The notes: a model not told the origin generated them from the sequence alone. Counted from the stretch's first letter, positions 1-5,652 are shown. The stretch: DNA of 6,363 nt from an uncultured Oscillibacter sp. (GCA_946183175.1 CAMHBH010000122.1:1-6363), one strand, 5' to 3'. Made by a program: numbers and translations.

Positions 1-86
1 TCCGGGTACGGGACATTATATCAAACAGTCCCGGAAATTGCAATCATTTCCTTGCGCCGGGACGAGTTTTTTTCGCGCGGAGTAAC

Positions 87-106
87 CGGAAAAATTCGGA
101 AAAATT
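87..106. repeat. Perfect 10-bp tandem repeat with phased A-tracts
   Basis: The unit CGGAAAAATT occurs twice back to back (87-96 and 97-106). The A5 tracts therefore start exactly 10 bp apart, about one helical turn. The repeat lies just upstream of the promoter of the flavoprotein operon, between a T7 run (67-73) and another A/T stretch (110-115). The sequence shows the repeat directly. A role as intrinsically bent DNA, an UP-like element or a regulator site is inference. The rest of the left edge (1-86) holds no gene. It contains two small inverted repeats, CGGGAC/GTCCCG (9-14/28-33) and GGAAAT/ATTTCC (33-38/46-51), which could be the tail of an upstream transcription unit. Confidence 0.6.
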
Positions 107-113
107 TACAATT

Positions 114-147
114 TTGACTTTTCTAACGGCGAAAACTGTGGTAAAAT
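114..147 (+). promoter_or_regulatory. Putative extended -10 promoter of the flavoprotein operon
   Basis: TAAAAT at 142-147 is preceded by TGTGG (137-141), matching the TRTGn extended -10 motif common in Bacillota. A good -35 hexamer, TTGACT, lies at 114-119, but the spacer is 22 bp, longer than the usual 17. At the normal distance there is only TTTTCT (119-124). The promoter therefore probably relies on the extended -10 and the A/T-rich upstream DNA. A strong ribosome site, AAAGGAGG (168-175), follows 8 nt before the ATG at 184. Confidence 0.5.
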
Positions 148-183
148 CATGGCGTACCCGGACGGGGAAAGGAGGCGGGCGGA

Positions 184-1767
184 ATGCTGGATTTGGACGG
201 ACTGCGCCTGACGCCGGGAGAGCCGCTGTCCGTACTCAAAGCGCGCGCGGCGCGGGCGTTGCGCGTGCGGGAATCGGACGTAATATCGGTGGAGGTACTG
301 AGGAGAAGTCTGGACGCGCGGGAGCGGCCCGTATTCCTGTACCGGGCGGCGGTAGAGGTGCGCGACGAAAAGCCATTATTGCGGCGCGGTTTCCGGCGCT
401 ATGTACCGCTGTCGGGCTACTGCCTGCCGGAGCGCCGGGAGAGGCCGGAACGCGTCCCGGTGGTAATCGGCGCGGGGCCCGCCGGACTGTTCGCGGCGCT
501 GGTACTCGCGCGCGCGGGACAGTGTCCGGTACTGCTGGAGCGCGGACAGCCCGTCGAACGGCGTCGGGAGGACGTGGAGCGCTTCCGGCGCGACGGGACG
601 CTGTCCCCGGACAGCAACGCGCAATTCGGGGAGGGCGGCGCGGGGGCGTTCTCCGACGGGAAGCTGTACACCGGGACGCGCGACCCCCGGCACCGCTTCA
701 TTTTAGAGGAACTCGTCGTGCACGGCGCGCCGCCCGATATCCTGATTGACGCGCGACCCCATGTCGGTACGGATATGCTTTTCCGGGTGTTGCAGTCCCT
801 GCGCGGCGAATTGCTCTCGCTGGGCGCGGACATCCGTTTCGGCCACACCGTGACGGGCCTACACCGCGACGGAAACCGCCTTGTAGCGCTGGAAGTGCGT
901 ACCCCGCGCGGCGCGGACGTGTTGCCCTGTACGCGCGCCGTGCTGGCCGTCGGTCACTCCGCCCGCGACACCTTCGAGGCGCTGTCGCGTGTCGGCGTGC
1001 CCATGGAGCCGAAACCCTTCGCCGTCGGCGTGCGAATCGAGCACCGTCAGGCCGATTGCGACGCCGCCCAGTACCGCGACTTCGCCGGACACCCCGGCCT
1101 CCCCGCCGCGTCCTACAAGCTGTCCTGCCATTTGCCCGACGGGCGCGGGGTGTTTTCGTTCTGTGTGTGTCCGGGCGGGGAGGTCATCGCGGCGGCGTCG
1201 GAGGCCGGCGGCGTCGTGACCAACGGCATGAGCGAGTACGCGCGCGACCGCGAGAATATCAACGGCGGCTTACTCGTCGGCGTCACGCCGTCCGACTTCG
1301 GCGGGACGGGCCCCCTTGCCGGAATCGCGTTTCAGCGGCGCTTGGAGGCGTCGGCGTACACGCTGGGCGGCGGCGGCTTTGCGGCCCCCGTACAGCGCGT
1401 GGGCGACTTCCTGTCGCGGCGGGCGTCCGACGGCCCCGGACGCGTCGCGCCGTCCTACAAGCCCGCTGTCAGGTGGGCCGACTTGCACGACTGTCTCCCG
1501 CCGTTCCTGACCGACGCCTTGGAACAGGCCCTGCCGATTCTGGGGCGCAAACTGCGGGGCTACGATAACCCCGACGCCGTACTGACAGCGGTGGAAAGCA
1601 GAAGTTCTTCACCCGTCCGGATTCTCCGGGACGGCGAATGCCAATCGGCTTTACAGGGGCTGTACCCGTGCGGGGAGGGGGCCGGATACGCCGGGGGAAT
1701 CCTCTCCGCCGCCGCCGACGGGATTCGCTGTGCCGAGCAGATTTGTTTACAGGAGGTACCATCATGA
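184..1767 (+). CDS. NAD(P)/FAD-dependent dehydrogenase, COG2509-like
   Basis: A 527-residue flavoprotein, a normal length for the COG2509 family of FAD-dependent dehydrogenases. An N-terminal domain of about 90 residues precedes a Rossmann FAD fold. The dinucleotide-binding loop GAGPAG is at about residues 96-101, and the ribose-binding acidic residue is Glu119 in LLERG. A family-type flavin loop, NAQFGEGGAGAFSDGKL, is at about 145-161. The C-terminal FAD-contacting signature GLYPCGEGAGYAGGI is at about 492-506, followed by SAAADG. There is no signal peptide or membrane segment, so it should be cytosolic. The physiological substrate of the family is not established to my knowledge. The ATG at 184 has AAAGGAGG 8 nt upstream. 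The stop overlaps the next start (ATGA), so the two proteins are translationally coupled. Codons include many CGG, GGG and GTA, unlike the more biased small gene at 4158. The fold and cofactor are secure; the reaction is unknown. Confidence 0.9.
   Translation: MLDLDGLRLTPGEPLSVLKARAARALRVRESDVISVEVLRRSLDARERPVFLYRAAVEVRDEKPLLRRGFRRYVPLSGYCLPERRERPERVPVVIGAGPAGLFAALVLARAGQCPVLLERGQPVERRREDVERFRRDGTLSPDSNAQFGEGGAGAFSDGKLYTGTRDPRHRFILEELVVHGAPPDILIDARPHVGTDMLFRVLQSLRGELLSLGADIRFGHTVTGLHRDGNRLVALEVRTPRGADVLPCTRAVLAVGHSARDTFEALSRVGVPMEPKPFAVGVRIEHRQADCDAAQYRDFAGHPGLPAASYKLSCHLPDGRGVFSFCVCPGGEVIAAASEAGGVVTNGMSEYARDRENINGGLLVGVTPSDFGGTGPLAGIAFQRRLEASAYTLGGGGFAAPVQRVGDFLSRRASDGPGRVAPSYKPAVRWADLHDCLPPFLTDALEQALPILGRKLRGYDNPDAVLTAVESRSSSPVRILRDGECQSALQGLYPCGEGAGYAGGILSAAADGIRCAEQICLQEVPS
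1751..1756 (+). promoter_or_regulatory. Ribosome binding site fixing the hydroxyacid dehydrogenase start
   Basis: AGGAGG lies 7 nt before the ATG at 1764, inside the last codons of the flavoprotein gene. The reading frame is open further upstream (to an ATG at 1638), but only the 1764 start has a ribosome site and aligns with the N-terminus expected for the family (MSRILCVVQD). Confidence 0.85.
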
Positions 1768-2735
1768 GCCGTATTCTTTGCGTCGTACAGGACTTTCTTT
1801 CCGACGAGCACCGGGAGAAAATCCGGCAGGCCGCCGACAGGGCCGGGTTTACGCCGTACTTTTTCACGTCCGACCAGAGGGACGCCGCGAAAGAGTATCT
1901 GAAGGACTGCGAGGTGCTCTACGCCAACCAGGCCGACGTTCTCCGCGACACTTCGGCGTCGTTGCGCTGGTGCGCGGCGGCGTCCGCCGGGGCCGACGCC
2001 TACTGTGCCGACCCGTCCCTGTTCCCGAACCCCGACTGTATGCTCACCGTGTCGAACGTCTATGGCGCGACCATCTCCGAATACGTCGTCATGGTTACGC
2101 TCGAACTCCTGCGGAAAATGACGTACTTCCGCGAACCGCTCCGCCGTCACGAGTGGCTGGTATCGCCGCCAATCCGCTCCATCAAGGACGGGGATTTCAC
2201 GATTCTGGGCACCGGGAATCTGGGACGGACTATCGCGGCGCGCCTGCGGAGTATGGAGGCGCGGCGTATCCTGGGCGTCAGCCACAGCGGGCGGAAAGTC
2301 GACCTGTTCGACGAGGTTCTGCCCGTGTCCCAACTCGATACCGTCCTGCCCCGGACGACTTTCCTGATTATGGCCCTTCCCGGGACGCCGGAGACGGTCA
2401 ACATTCTGAACCGGGAGCGAATCGCGCTGTTGCCGCCGGAGGCGTACGTCGTGAACGTCGGGCGCGGGAACGCCGTCGACCAGGACGCGCTCATGGACGC
2501 GCTCAACCGTGACGCAATCGCGGGGGCGGCGCTGGACGTGGCGGTACCGGAACCCGTGCCCGCCGACCATCCCCTCTGGGAGACCAAAAACCTGATTCTC
2601 ACGCCGCACATCTCCGGCAACATGGCCCTCGGCTATACCCGGGATGAAAATGTCCGGCTGTTCTGCAAGAACCTCCTGCGGTACGCCAACGGCGACACAC
2701 CGTCGGGCGTCGTCGACCGCGCCCGGGGCTACTGA
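1764..2735 (+). CDS. D-2-hydroxyacid dehydrogenase (NAD(P)-dependent)
   Basis: A 323-residue cytosolic oxidoreductase of the D-isomer-specific 2-hydroxyacid dehydrogenase family, which interconverts 2-keto acids and D-2-hydroxy acids. The Rossmann loop GTGNLG is at 149-154. The family catalytic triad is visible: Arg234 (NVGRG), Glu263 (VPEP) and His282 (TPHISG). The second strand of the nucleotide fold ends in GVSHSGR (171-177), with no Asp. Asp normally selects NAD, and a Ser/His/Arg end resembles NADPH-using glyoxylate/hydroxypyruvate reductases, so NADPH preference is inferred. The substrate (glyoxylate, hydroxypyruvate, a branched keto acid or other) cannot be told. The ATG overlaps the flavoprotein stop by 4 nt (ATGA), showing one operon. 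A hairpin follows 17 nt after the stop. Confidence 0.9.
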   Translation: MSRILCVVQDFLSDEHREKIRQAADRAGFTPYFFTSDQRDAAKEYLKDCEVLYANQADVLRDTSASLRWCAAASAGADAYCADPSLFPNPDCMLTVSNVYGATISEYVVMVTLELLRKMTYFREPLRRHEWLVSPPIRSIKDGDFTILGTGNLGRTIAARLRSMEARRILGVSHSGRKVDLFDEVLPVSQLDTVLPRTTFLIMALPGTPETVNILNRERIALLPPEAYVVNVGRGNAVDQDALMDALNRDAIAGAALDVAVPEPVPADHPLWETKNLILTPHISGNMALGYTRDENVRLFCKNLLRYANGDTPSGVVDRARGY

Positions 2736-2752
2736 CGCCCCGCGACAGGAAA

Positions 2753-2775
2753 AAGTTCCCTTGTACGGGAAACTT
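2753..2775 (+). terminator. Possible weak terminator hairpin after the hydroxyacid dehydrogenase
   Basis: AAGTTCCC (2753-2760) pairs with GGGAAACTT (2767-2775) around the 6-nt loop TTGTAC, with a single bulged A. The following 15 nt are pyrimidine-rich (GTCTTCCGTTTCTTA) but contain no clean T run. This could be a leaky terminator or a processing/attenuation hairpin between the first two genes and the alcohol dehydrogenase. Confidence 0.4.
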
Positions 2776-2867
2776 GTCTTCCGTTTCTTATATCGGCACG
2801 CCCGCCCCATCCTGTAAGGGCCATTCCCGCGAATTTTCCGGAACGGGCGCGCCGCCGCTTCGCGAAA

Positions 2868-2892
2868 CCTTCCCGCACGACGGCGGGAAAGG
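2868..2892 (+). other. Hairpin in the leader of the alcohol dehydrogenase gene
   Basis: CCTTCCCGC (2868-2876) pairs with GCGGGAAAGG (2883-2892) around the loop ACGACG, again with one bulged A. It ends 14 nt before the ribosome site of the alcohol dehydrogenase. No convincing -35/-10 pair was found between 2736 and 2906; TATATC at 2789-2794 lacks a matching -35. The gene may therefore depend on read-through from the upstream genes. Any regulatory role is inference. Confidence 0.35.
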
Positions 2893-2906
2893 ATTCCGCG
2901 CCTGTG

Positions 2907-2914
2907 AAAAGGAG
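2907..2914 (+). promoter_or_regulatory. Ribosome binding site deciding the alcohol dehydrogenase start
   Basis: AAAAGGAG ends only 2 nt before the first ATG (2917) but 8 nt before the second in-frame ATG (2923). The second spacing is the workable one, so 2923 is preferred and removes two residues from the longest frame. Confidence 0.75.
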
Positions 2915-2922
2915 TAATGACG

Positions 2923-4104
2923 ATGAACGCATTCACATTCTATTCCCCGACGCTGTTCGCCTTCGGCGAGGGCGCGGAAAAGCGTACCGGCGAACTTGTC
3001 CGGCAGTTCGGCGGGCACCACGCCTTATTAGTCTACGGCGGCGGTTCCGTCAAGCGCAACGGGGCCTACGACGCCGTCACTGACGCCCTGCGCGACGCCG
3101 ACATCACATGGGCCGAACTCGGCGGCGTACAGCCCAACCCGCGCAGCGGGCTTGTGTACGAGGGTATCGACCTGTGCCACCGCGCCGGGACGGACTTCAT
3201 CCTTGCTATCGGCGGCGGGAGCGCCATCGACACCGCGAAAGCAATCGGATTCGGCGCGCCCTACGACGGCGATTTCTGGGACATCTTCACGGGCAAGGCC
3301 AAACTCGAACAGTGTATGCCCGTGGGCGTCGTACTGACTATCGCCGCCGCCGGGAGCGAGGGAAGCAACAGTTGCGTCATCACGCAGGAAAACGGAAATA
3401 TGAAGTGGGGCAGTCCGAAATCGGACCTCATCCGGCCCCGGTTCGCGGTTCTCAACCCGCGCTATACCTGTACGCTTCCGGCGTACCAGACGGCTTGCGG
3501 GGCCGTCGACATGTTCAGCCACATTTGCGAGCGCTACTTCAGCAATACGCCCGACGTGGCCCTGACTGACCGCCTCTGTGAGGCGTTGCTAAAGACCGTA
3601 CTCGACGCCGCGCCGCGCGCGCTGGCGAATCCGGACGACATCGCCGCGCGTTCCGACTTAATGTGGACTTCCACCCTTGCGCACAACAATTCCGTGGGCG
3701 TCGGGCGCGACCAGGACTGGGCAAGTCACCAGATAGAGCATGAGCTGTCGGCGTTTTACGACTGCGCCCACGGGGCCGGGCTTGCCGTGGTAGTCCCGGC
3801 GTGGATGGAGTACGTCATGCGGCACGACGTAGCGCGGTTTGCGCGGTTCGCGGTGAACGTGTTCGGCGCGGAGATGGACTACGCGAACCCCGAACGCACG
3901 GCCCGGGAGGGTATCCGGCGACTGCGTGTGTTCTTCGCCGAACTCGGCATGCCCGCGACGCTTTCGGAAGTCGGCGGCAACGAAAAGGACATCCCCGCAA
4001 TCATTGCGCACCGCCGCGAGAAACCGAACGGCTTCCCCTTCGGCGGCTTCGTGAAAATCGGCCCCGACGATATGGAAGCAATTCTCCGCCTCTGCGCGAA
4101 ATAA
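2923..4104 (+). CDS. Iron-containing alcohol dehydrogenase (BDH/YqhD-like)
   Basis: A 393-residue group III (iron-type) alcohol dehydrogenase, which reduces aldehydes to alcohols with NAD(P)H in the cytosol. Residues are counted from the ATG at 2923. The nucleotide-binding motif GGGS is at 39-42, and a second GGGSAIDTAK stretch lies near residue 90. The metal site is intact: Asp196 and His200 (DMFSH), then His269 and His283. These spacings match the metal ligands Asp194, His198, His267 and His281 of E. coli YqhD, with an extra His273 in the HQIEHE motif. Length and layout fit the butanol dehydrogenase/YqhD subgroup rather than the fused AdhE type. It lies 187 nt after the hydroxyacid dehydrogenase, with two hairpins between, so it may be a partly uncoupled operon member. 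Natural substrate unknown; a broad aldehyde range is typical of the family. The metal could be iron or zinc. Confidence 0.92.
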   Translation: MNAFTFYSPTLFAFGEGAEKRTGELVRQFGGHHALLVYGGGSVKRNGAYDAVTDALRDADITWAELGGVQPNPRSGLVYEGIDLCHRAGTDFILAIGGGSAIDTAKAIGFGAPYDGDFWDIFTGKAKLEQCMPVGVVLTIAAAGSEGSNSCVITQENGNMKWGSPKSDLIRPRFAVLNPRYTCTLPAYQTACGAVDMFSHICERYFSNTPDVALTDRLCEALLKTVLDAAPRALANPDDIAARSDLMWTSTLAHNNSVGVGRDQDWASHQIEHELSAFYDCAHGAGLAVVVPAWMEYVMRHDVARFARFAVNVFGAEMDYANPERTAREGIRRLRVFFAELGMPATLSEVGGNEKDIPAIIAHRREKPNGFPFGGFVKIGPDDMEAILRLCAK

Positions 4105-4151
4105 GCGTAACAAAGGGCGTCCCGTACTCCGGGACGCCCTCGGTTATGCTT
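4103..4151. terminator. Long interrupted hairpin, shared terminator of convergent genes
   Basis: The inner stem AGGGCGTCCC (4114-4123) pairs perfectly with GGGACGCCCT (4131-4140) around a 7-nt loop. Beyond a 2x2 mismatch, AAGCGTAAC (4103-4111) pairs with GTTATGCTT (4143-4151) with one G-T wobble. It begins within the stop codon of the alcohol dehydrogenase and ends 6 nt from the stop of the convergent small gene (4158). Read on the - strand, the inner stem is followed by TTTGTTACGCTTATTT, a fair U-rich tail. On the + strand the tail (CGGTTATGCTTA) is poorer. Bidirectional termination is likely, stronger for the - strand. Confidence 0.8.
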
Positions 4152-4157
4152 ACTGGA

Positions 4158-4745
4158 TTACTGCCCTTCGCTGGCCCAGTCGTCAAAGAGTTTCATCGTG
4201 GCGTCGTAGGTCTTCTGGGAGAGTTCCGGGAGACTGCCGCCCCAGGCCTTTTCGGCCTCCTTGTAGCCCTTCTGGAACGCCTCGCGCATAGCCTCCGCTT
4301 TGGCGGGGTCTCCGCCGGTCAGGGCCTTGGCGTACTTGATGAACCGCTCGGAAGTCTGCTGGACGCCCCAGTAGCCGTCCTCGGCGGTAGCGGCCTTGGC
4401 GGCGTCGCGGGTCTCGGCGTCGACCTCAAACTTGCCCTGCGCAATCTGTTTCCAGATTCCGTCGCCCTCCGCGACCTTCACGCCCTGCTTGGTGAGCATG
4501 TCCTTGACGGAAGTCAGGAACCTGCTCTTCTGCTGTTCGAGGTCGGCCTTCAACTGGTTGACGGTCTCGGTGTCCATCTGGTAGGACACCTTCTCGTTGC
4601 GGGGTTCGTAGGCGTCGACCTGCTGTTTCTGCCCGGACTTGGCCTCGGCGGTCTCAGCGGCGGCGGGATTCTGCCGCGCGGCCTGCGTGGCCTGCGCCGT
4701 CTGTACGGTCGGCGTGTAGCCGACGCCGTTCATGCTGATGCTCAT
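4158..4745 (-). CDS. Conserved hypothetical protein, cytosolic, helical
   Basis: A 195-residue protein I cannot name. Similar small proteins seem familiar to me from flagellated and gut Clostridia, but no function is claimed. Residues 1-45 are low complexity, rich in Ala, Gln and Thr, and probably disordered. Residues 55-90 look like an amphipathic helix with coiled-coil character (QLKADLEQQKSRFLTSV). The conserved-looking core includes GDGIWKQ (94-100), GYWGVQQTSERF (124-135) and a WGGSLPELS turn (168-176), ending in FDDW. There is no signal peptide, membrane helix or cysteine. The start at 4745 has AAGGAGG 8 nt upstream (4754-4760). Codons are strongly biased to AAG, GGC, GCC, GAC and TTC compared with the redox genes, suggesting high expression. 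It has its own promoter and a structured leader, and is probably monocistronic. Confidence 0.85.
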   Translation of the reverse strand: MSISMNGVGYTPTVQTAQATQAARQNPAAAETAEAKSGQKQQVDAYEPRNEKVSYQMDTETVNQLKADLEQQKSRFLTSVKDMLTKQGVKVAEGDGIWKQIAQGKFEVDAETRDAAKAATAEDGYWGVQQTSERFIKYAKALTGGDPAKAEAMREAFQKGYKEAEKAWGGSLPELSQKTYDATMKLFDDWASEGQ

Positions 4746-4771
4746 AGTAACTACCTCCTTGCTATCCGCGC

Positions 4772-4791
4772 GCGGGGACTCCTTTCCCCGC
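4772..4791 (-). promoter_or_regulatory. 5'-end leader hairpin displaying a Shine-Dalgarno-like loop
   Basis: On the - strand, GCGGGGA pairs perfectly with TCCCCGC (7 bp) around the 6-nt loop AAGGAG. With the -10 at 4800-4805, transcription should start near 4793-4794, putting this hairpin at the extreme 5' end of the mRNA. It lies about 12 nt before the true ribosome site (4754-4760). Purine-rich SD-like sequences near the 5' end stabilise some Bacillus mRNAs (STAB-SD of cry3A), and 5' stem-loops protect others; such a role here is inference. Read on the + strand it resembles a terminator with TTTT at 4792-4795, but no + strand gene precedes it. Confidence 0.6.
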
Positions 4792-4799
4792 TTTTGTAC

Positions 4800-4828
4800 A
4801 GTATACCATATTATGGGGGACTTGGGAA
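4800..4828 (-). promoter_or_regulatory. Sigma-A-type promoter of the small conserved gene
   Basis: On the - strand the -10 is TATACT (4800-4805), preceded by TATGG, an extended TRTGn motif. A modest -35, TTCCCA (4823-4828), stands at exactly 17 bp. The spacer carries one arm of a TTATGGGG inverted repeat. Confidence 0.65.
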
Positions 4829-4853
4829 GGGATTTTCGCGGATTTCCCCATAA
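4811..4853. repeat. 8-bp inverted repeat flanking the -35 region
   Basis: TTATGGGG (4811-4818) and CCCCATAA (4846-4853) are perfect inverted copies separated by 27 bp. One arm lies in the promoter spacer, the other upstream of the -35, next to the palindrome AAAATTTT (4852-4859). It may be a paired operator or a hairpin at the end of the phosphoribosyltransferase-like transcript, although no U-rich tail follows on the - strand. The 167-bp stretch from 4746 to 4912 otherwise holds only the promoter and leader of the small gene. Confidence 0.4.
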
Positions 4854-4912
4854 AATTTTGTACTACGGCGTCACACTCTGCGGGGCTCCTGCTCCCGCGC
4901 GGCGGGGAGGCG

Positions 4913-5551
4913 TCAGAAACTGGAAATGCCGAACGTATTGACCATGGCGTCGAGTTTGATACCGGAGCGGCAGAGGGGGCACTCGTGCGCGGCGACGCTC
5001 ATGTAGTCGGGGAGGGCGCTGGAATCGAAAATCGTCGTGACGGGGAATCCGGCGCACTCCTTGGCGCGCGCGAAAATGGAGCAGATTCCGACGGGAATGC
5101 CGTTGTAGTAGTGGAGGACATTCACGGCCTCCTGTGCGGTGTAGCCGGTGGCGACGGAGGCGGCGAGAATCAGGACGTGCTTGTCGGTAATCATGGGGGA
5201 GATGTTTTCGCGGAAAATCAACTGGCTTCCTACGGTGTGCTCGGGGGTGACGACGTAAATATTGTGGTTGGCGTTTACGTTGTTGAATCCTGCGTTCGTC
5301 AGTTCGCTGGCCAGGCAGGCGCCGATGACTTCCACGCCGTCGAGGCAAAGGATGGTATCTATCAGGGTGGAGCTCTCGAATTTGCTGGCGAGTTCGCGCG
5401 CGGCGGTGCGGGCCTCCGCGAGGCAGTATTTGGTCATGGTGAGGTCGACGTAATAGTTGATGTGGCTGTGATTGGTGGCGAAGTGACCCGCCGCCACCCG
5501 GAGCGGAACCATACTGCTGCGGCTCGGGTACTCGATAATCTTGACTGCCAT
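4913..5551 (-). CDS. Orotate phosphoribosyltransferase-like protein with degenerate PRPP loop
   Basis: A 212-residue cytosolic protein resembling the orotate phosphoribosyltransferase-like proteins of Clostridia (recognised from the SHINYY, LDGVEVIG and HVLILAASVATGYTA pattern). The type I PRTase fold is suggested by the strand KHVLILA followed by the TGYTAQEA loop (about 124-142). The canonical loop carries an acidic pair (DDhhhTGxT) that contacts the ribose of PRPP. Here the positions are Ala130-Ala131, so normal catalysis is doubtful. The C-terminus has a CPLC pair (Cys191, Cys194) and a DAMVN tail. Two cysteines alone do not make a full zinc site. The start at 5551 has AAAGGGGAG at 5561-5569, 9 nt upstream. 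It is transcribed from a strong promoter with a palindromic -35, divergently from a TetR gene. A ligand-binding or regulatory role is as likely as an enzymatic one; it should not be called pyrE without evidence. Confidence 0.8.
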   Translation of the reverse strand: MAVKIIEYPSRSSMVPLRVAAGHFATNHSHINYYVDLTMTKYCLAEARTAARELASKFESSTLIDTILCLDGVEVIGACLASELTNAGFNNVNANHNIYVVTPEHTVGSQLIFRENISPMITDKHVLILAASVATGYTAQEAVNVLHYYNGIPVGICSIFARAKECAGFPVTTIFDSSALPDYMSVAAHECPLCRSGIKLDAMVNTFGISSF

Positions 5552-5610
5552 GGTAAAAGTCTCCCCTTTCGTGGTGATTTCCGTCGTTGCGTGTGGGGTT
5601 TTATGAAGCT

Positions 5611-5639
5611 ATTTTACCAGAGAATGGCGCATTTGTCAA
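5611..5639 (-). promoter_or_regulatory. Sigma-A promoter of the phosphoribosyltransferase-like gene
   Basis: On the - strand TTGACA (5634-5639) and TAAAAT (5611-5616) are separated by exactly 17 bp, with TGG directly before the -10. This is a near-consensus promoter giving a leader of about 50 nt. The -35 lies inside a 26-bp palindrome. Confidence 0.88.
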
Positions 5640-5652
5640 CTTTCAAATGCGC
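5627..5652. promoter_or_regulatory. Perfect 9-bp-arm palindrome over the -35, likely operator
   Basis: GCGCATTTG (5627-5635) and CAAATGCGC (5644-5652) are perfect inverted arms around the 8-bp centre TCAACTTT. The -35 of the - strand promoter occupies 5634-5639, so a bound repressor would block RNA polymerase. The half-sites differ from the TGACA/TGTCA sites at the TetR promoter, which suggests a different regulator. Read on the + strand it is followed by TTTTG and could also act as a terminator, although no + strand gene lies upstream to need one. Confidence 0.65.

Noticed and set aside
114..749. 211-codon open frame overlapping the start of the flavoprotein
   Set aside because: Out-of-frame Arg/Gly/Ala-rich translation. 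The 184 frame has the ribosome site and a complete FAD-binding fold.
1638..1763. Upstream 42-codon extension of the hydroxyacid dehydrogenase
   Set aside because: It overlaps the conserved C-terminus of the flavoprotein, has no ribosome site, and would add residues before the first strand of the family fold.
1560..2936. Long 458-codon open frame on the - strand opposite the hydroxyacid dehydrogenase
   Set aside because: The translation is rich in Arg, Gly and Pro without recognisable motifs and lies antisense to a gene with an intact catalytic triad. It is an artefact of GC-rich codon bias.
4772..4795. Intrinsic terminator on the + strand (GC stem then TTTT)
   Set aside because: No + strand gene leads into it. 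Its position immediately after a - strand promoter makes a 5' leader hairpin the better reading.
3801..4853. 350-codon + strand open frame spanning the alcohol dehydrogenase end and the small gene
   Set aside because: It crosses the bidirectional terminator, runs antisense to the small conserved gene and has no ribosome site or family motif.
5634..5638. A TGTCA half-site at the -35 of the phosphoribosyltransferase-like promoter as a third TetR site
   Set aside because: The match comes with the TTGACA consensus itself, and no second inverted TGACA half-site stands at the 3-bp spacing.
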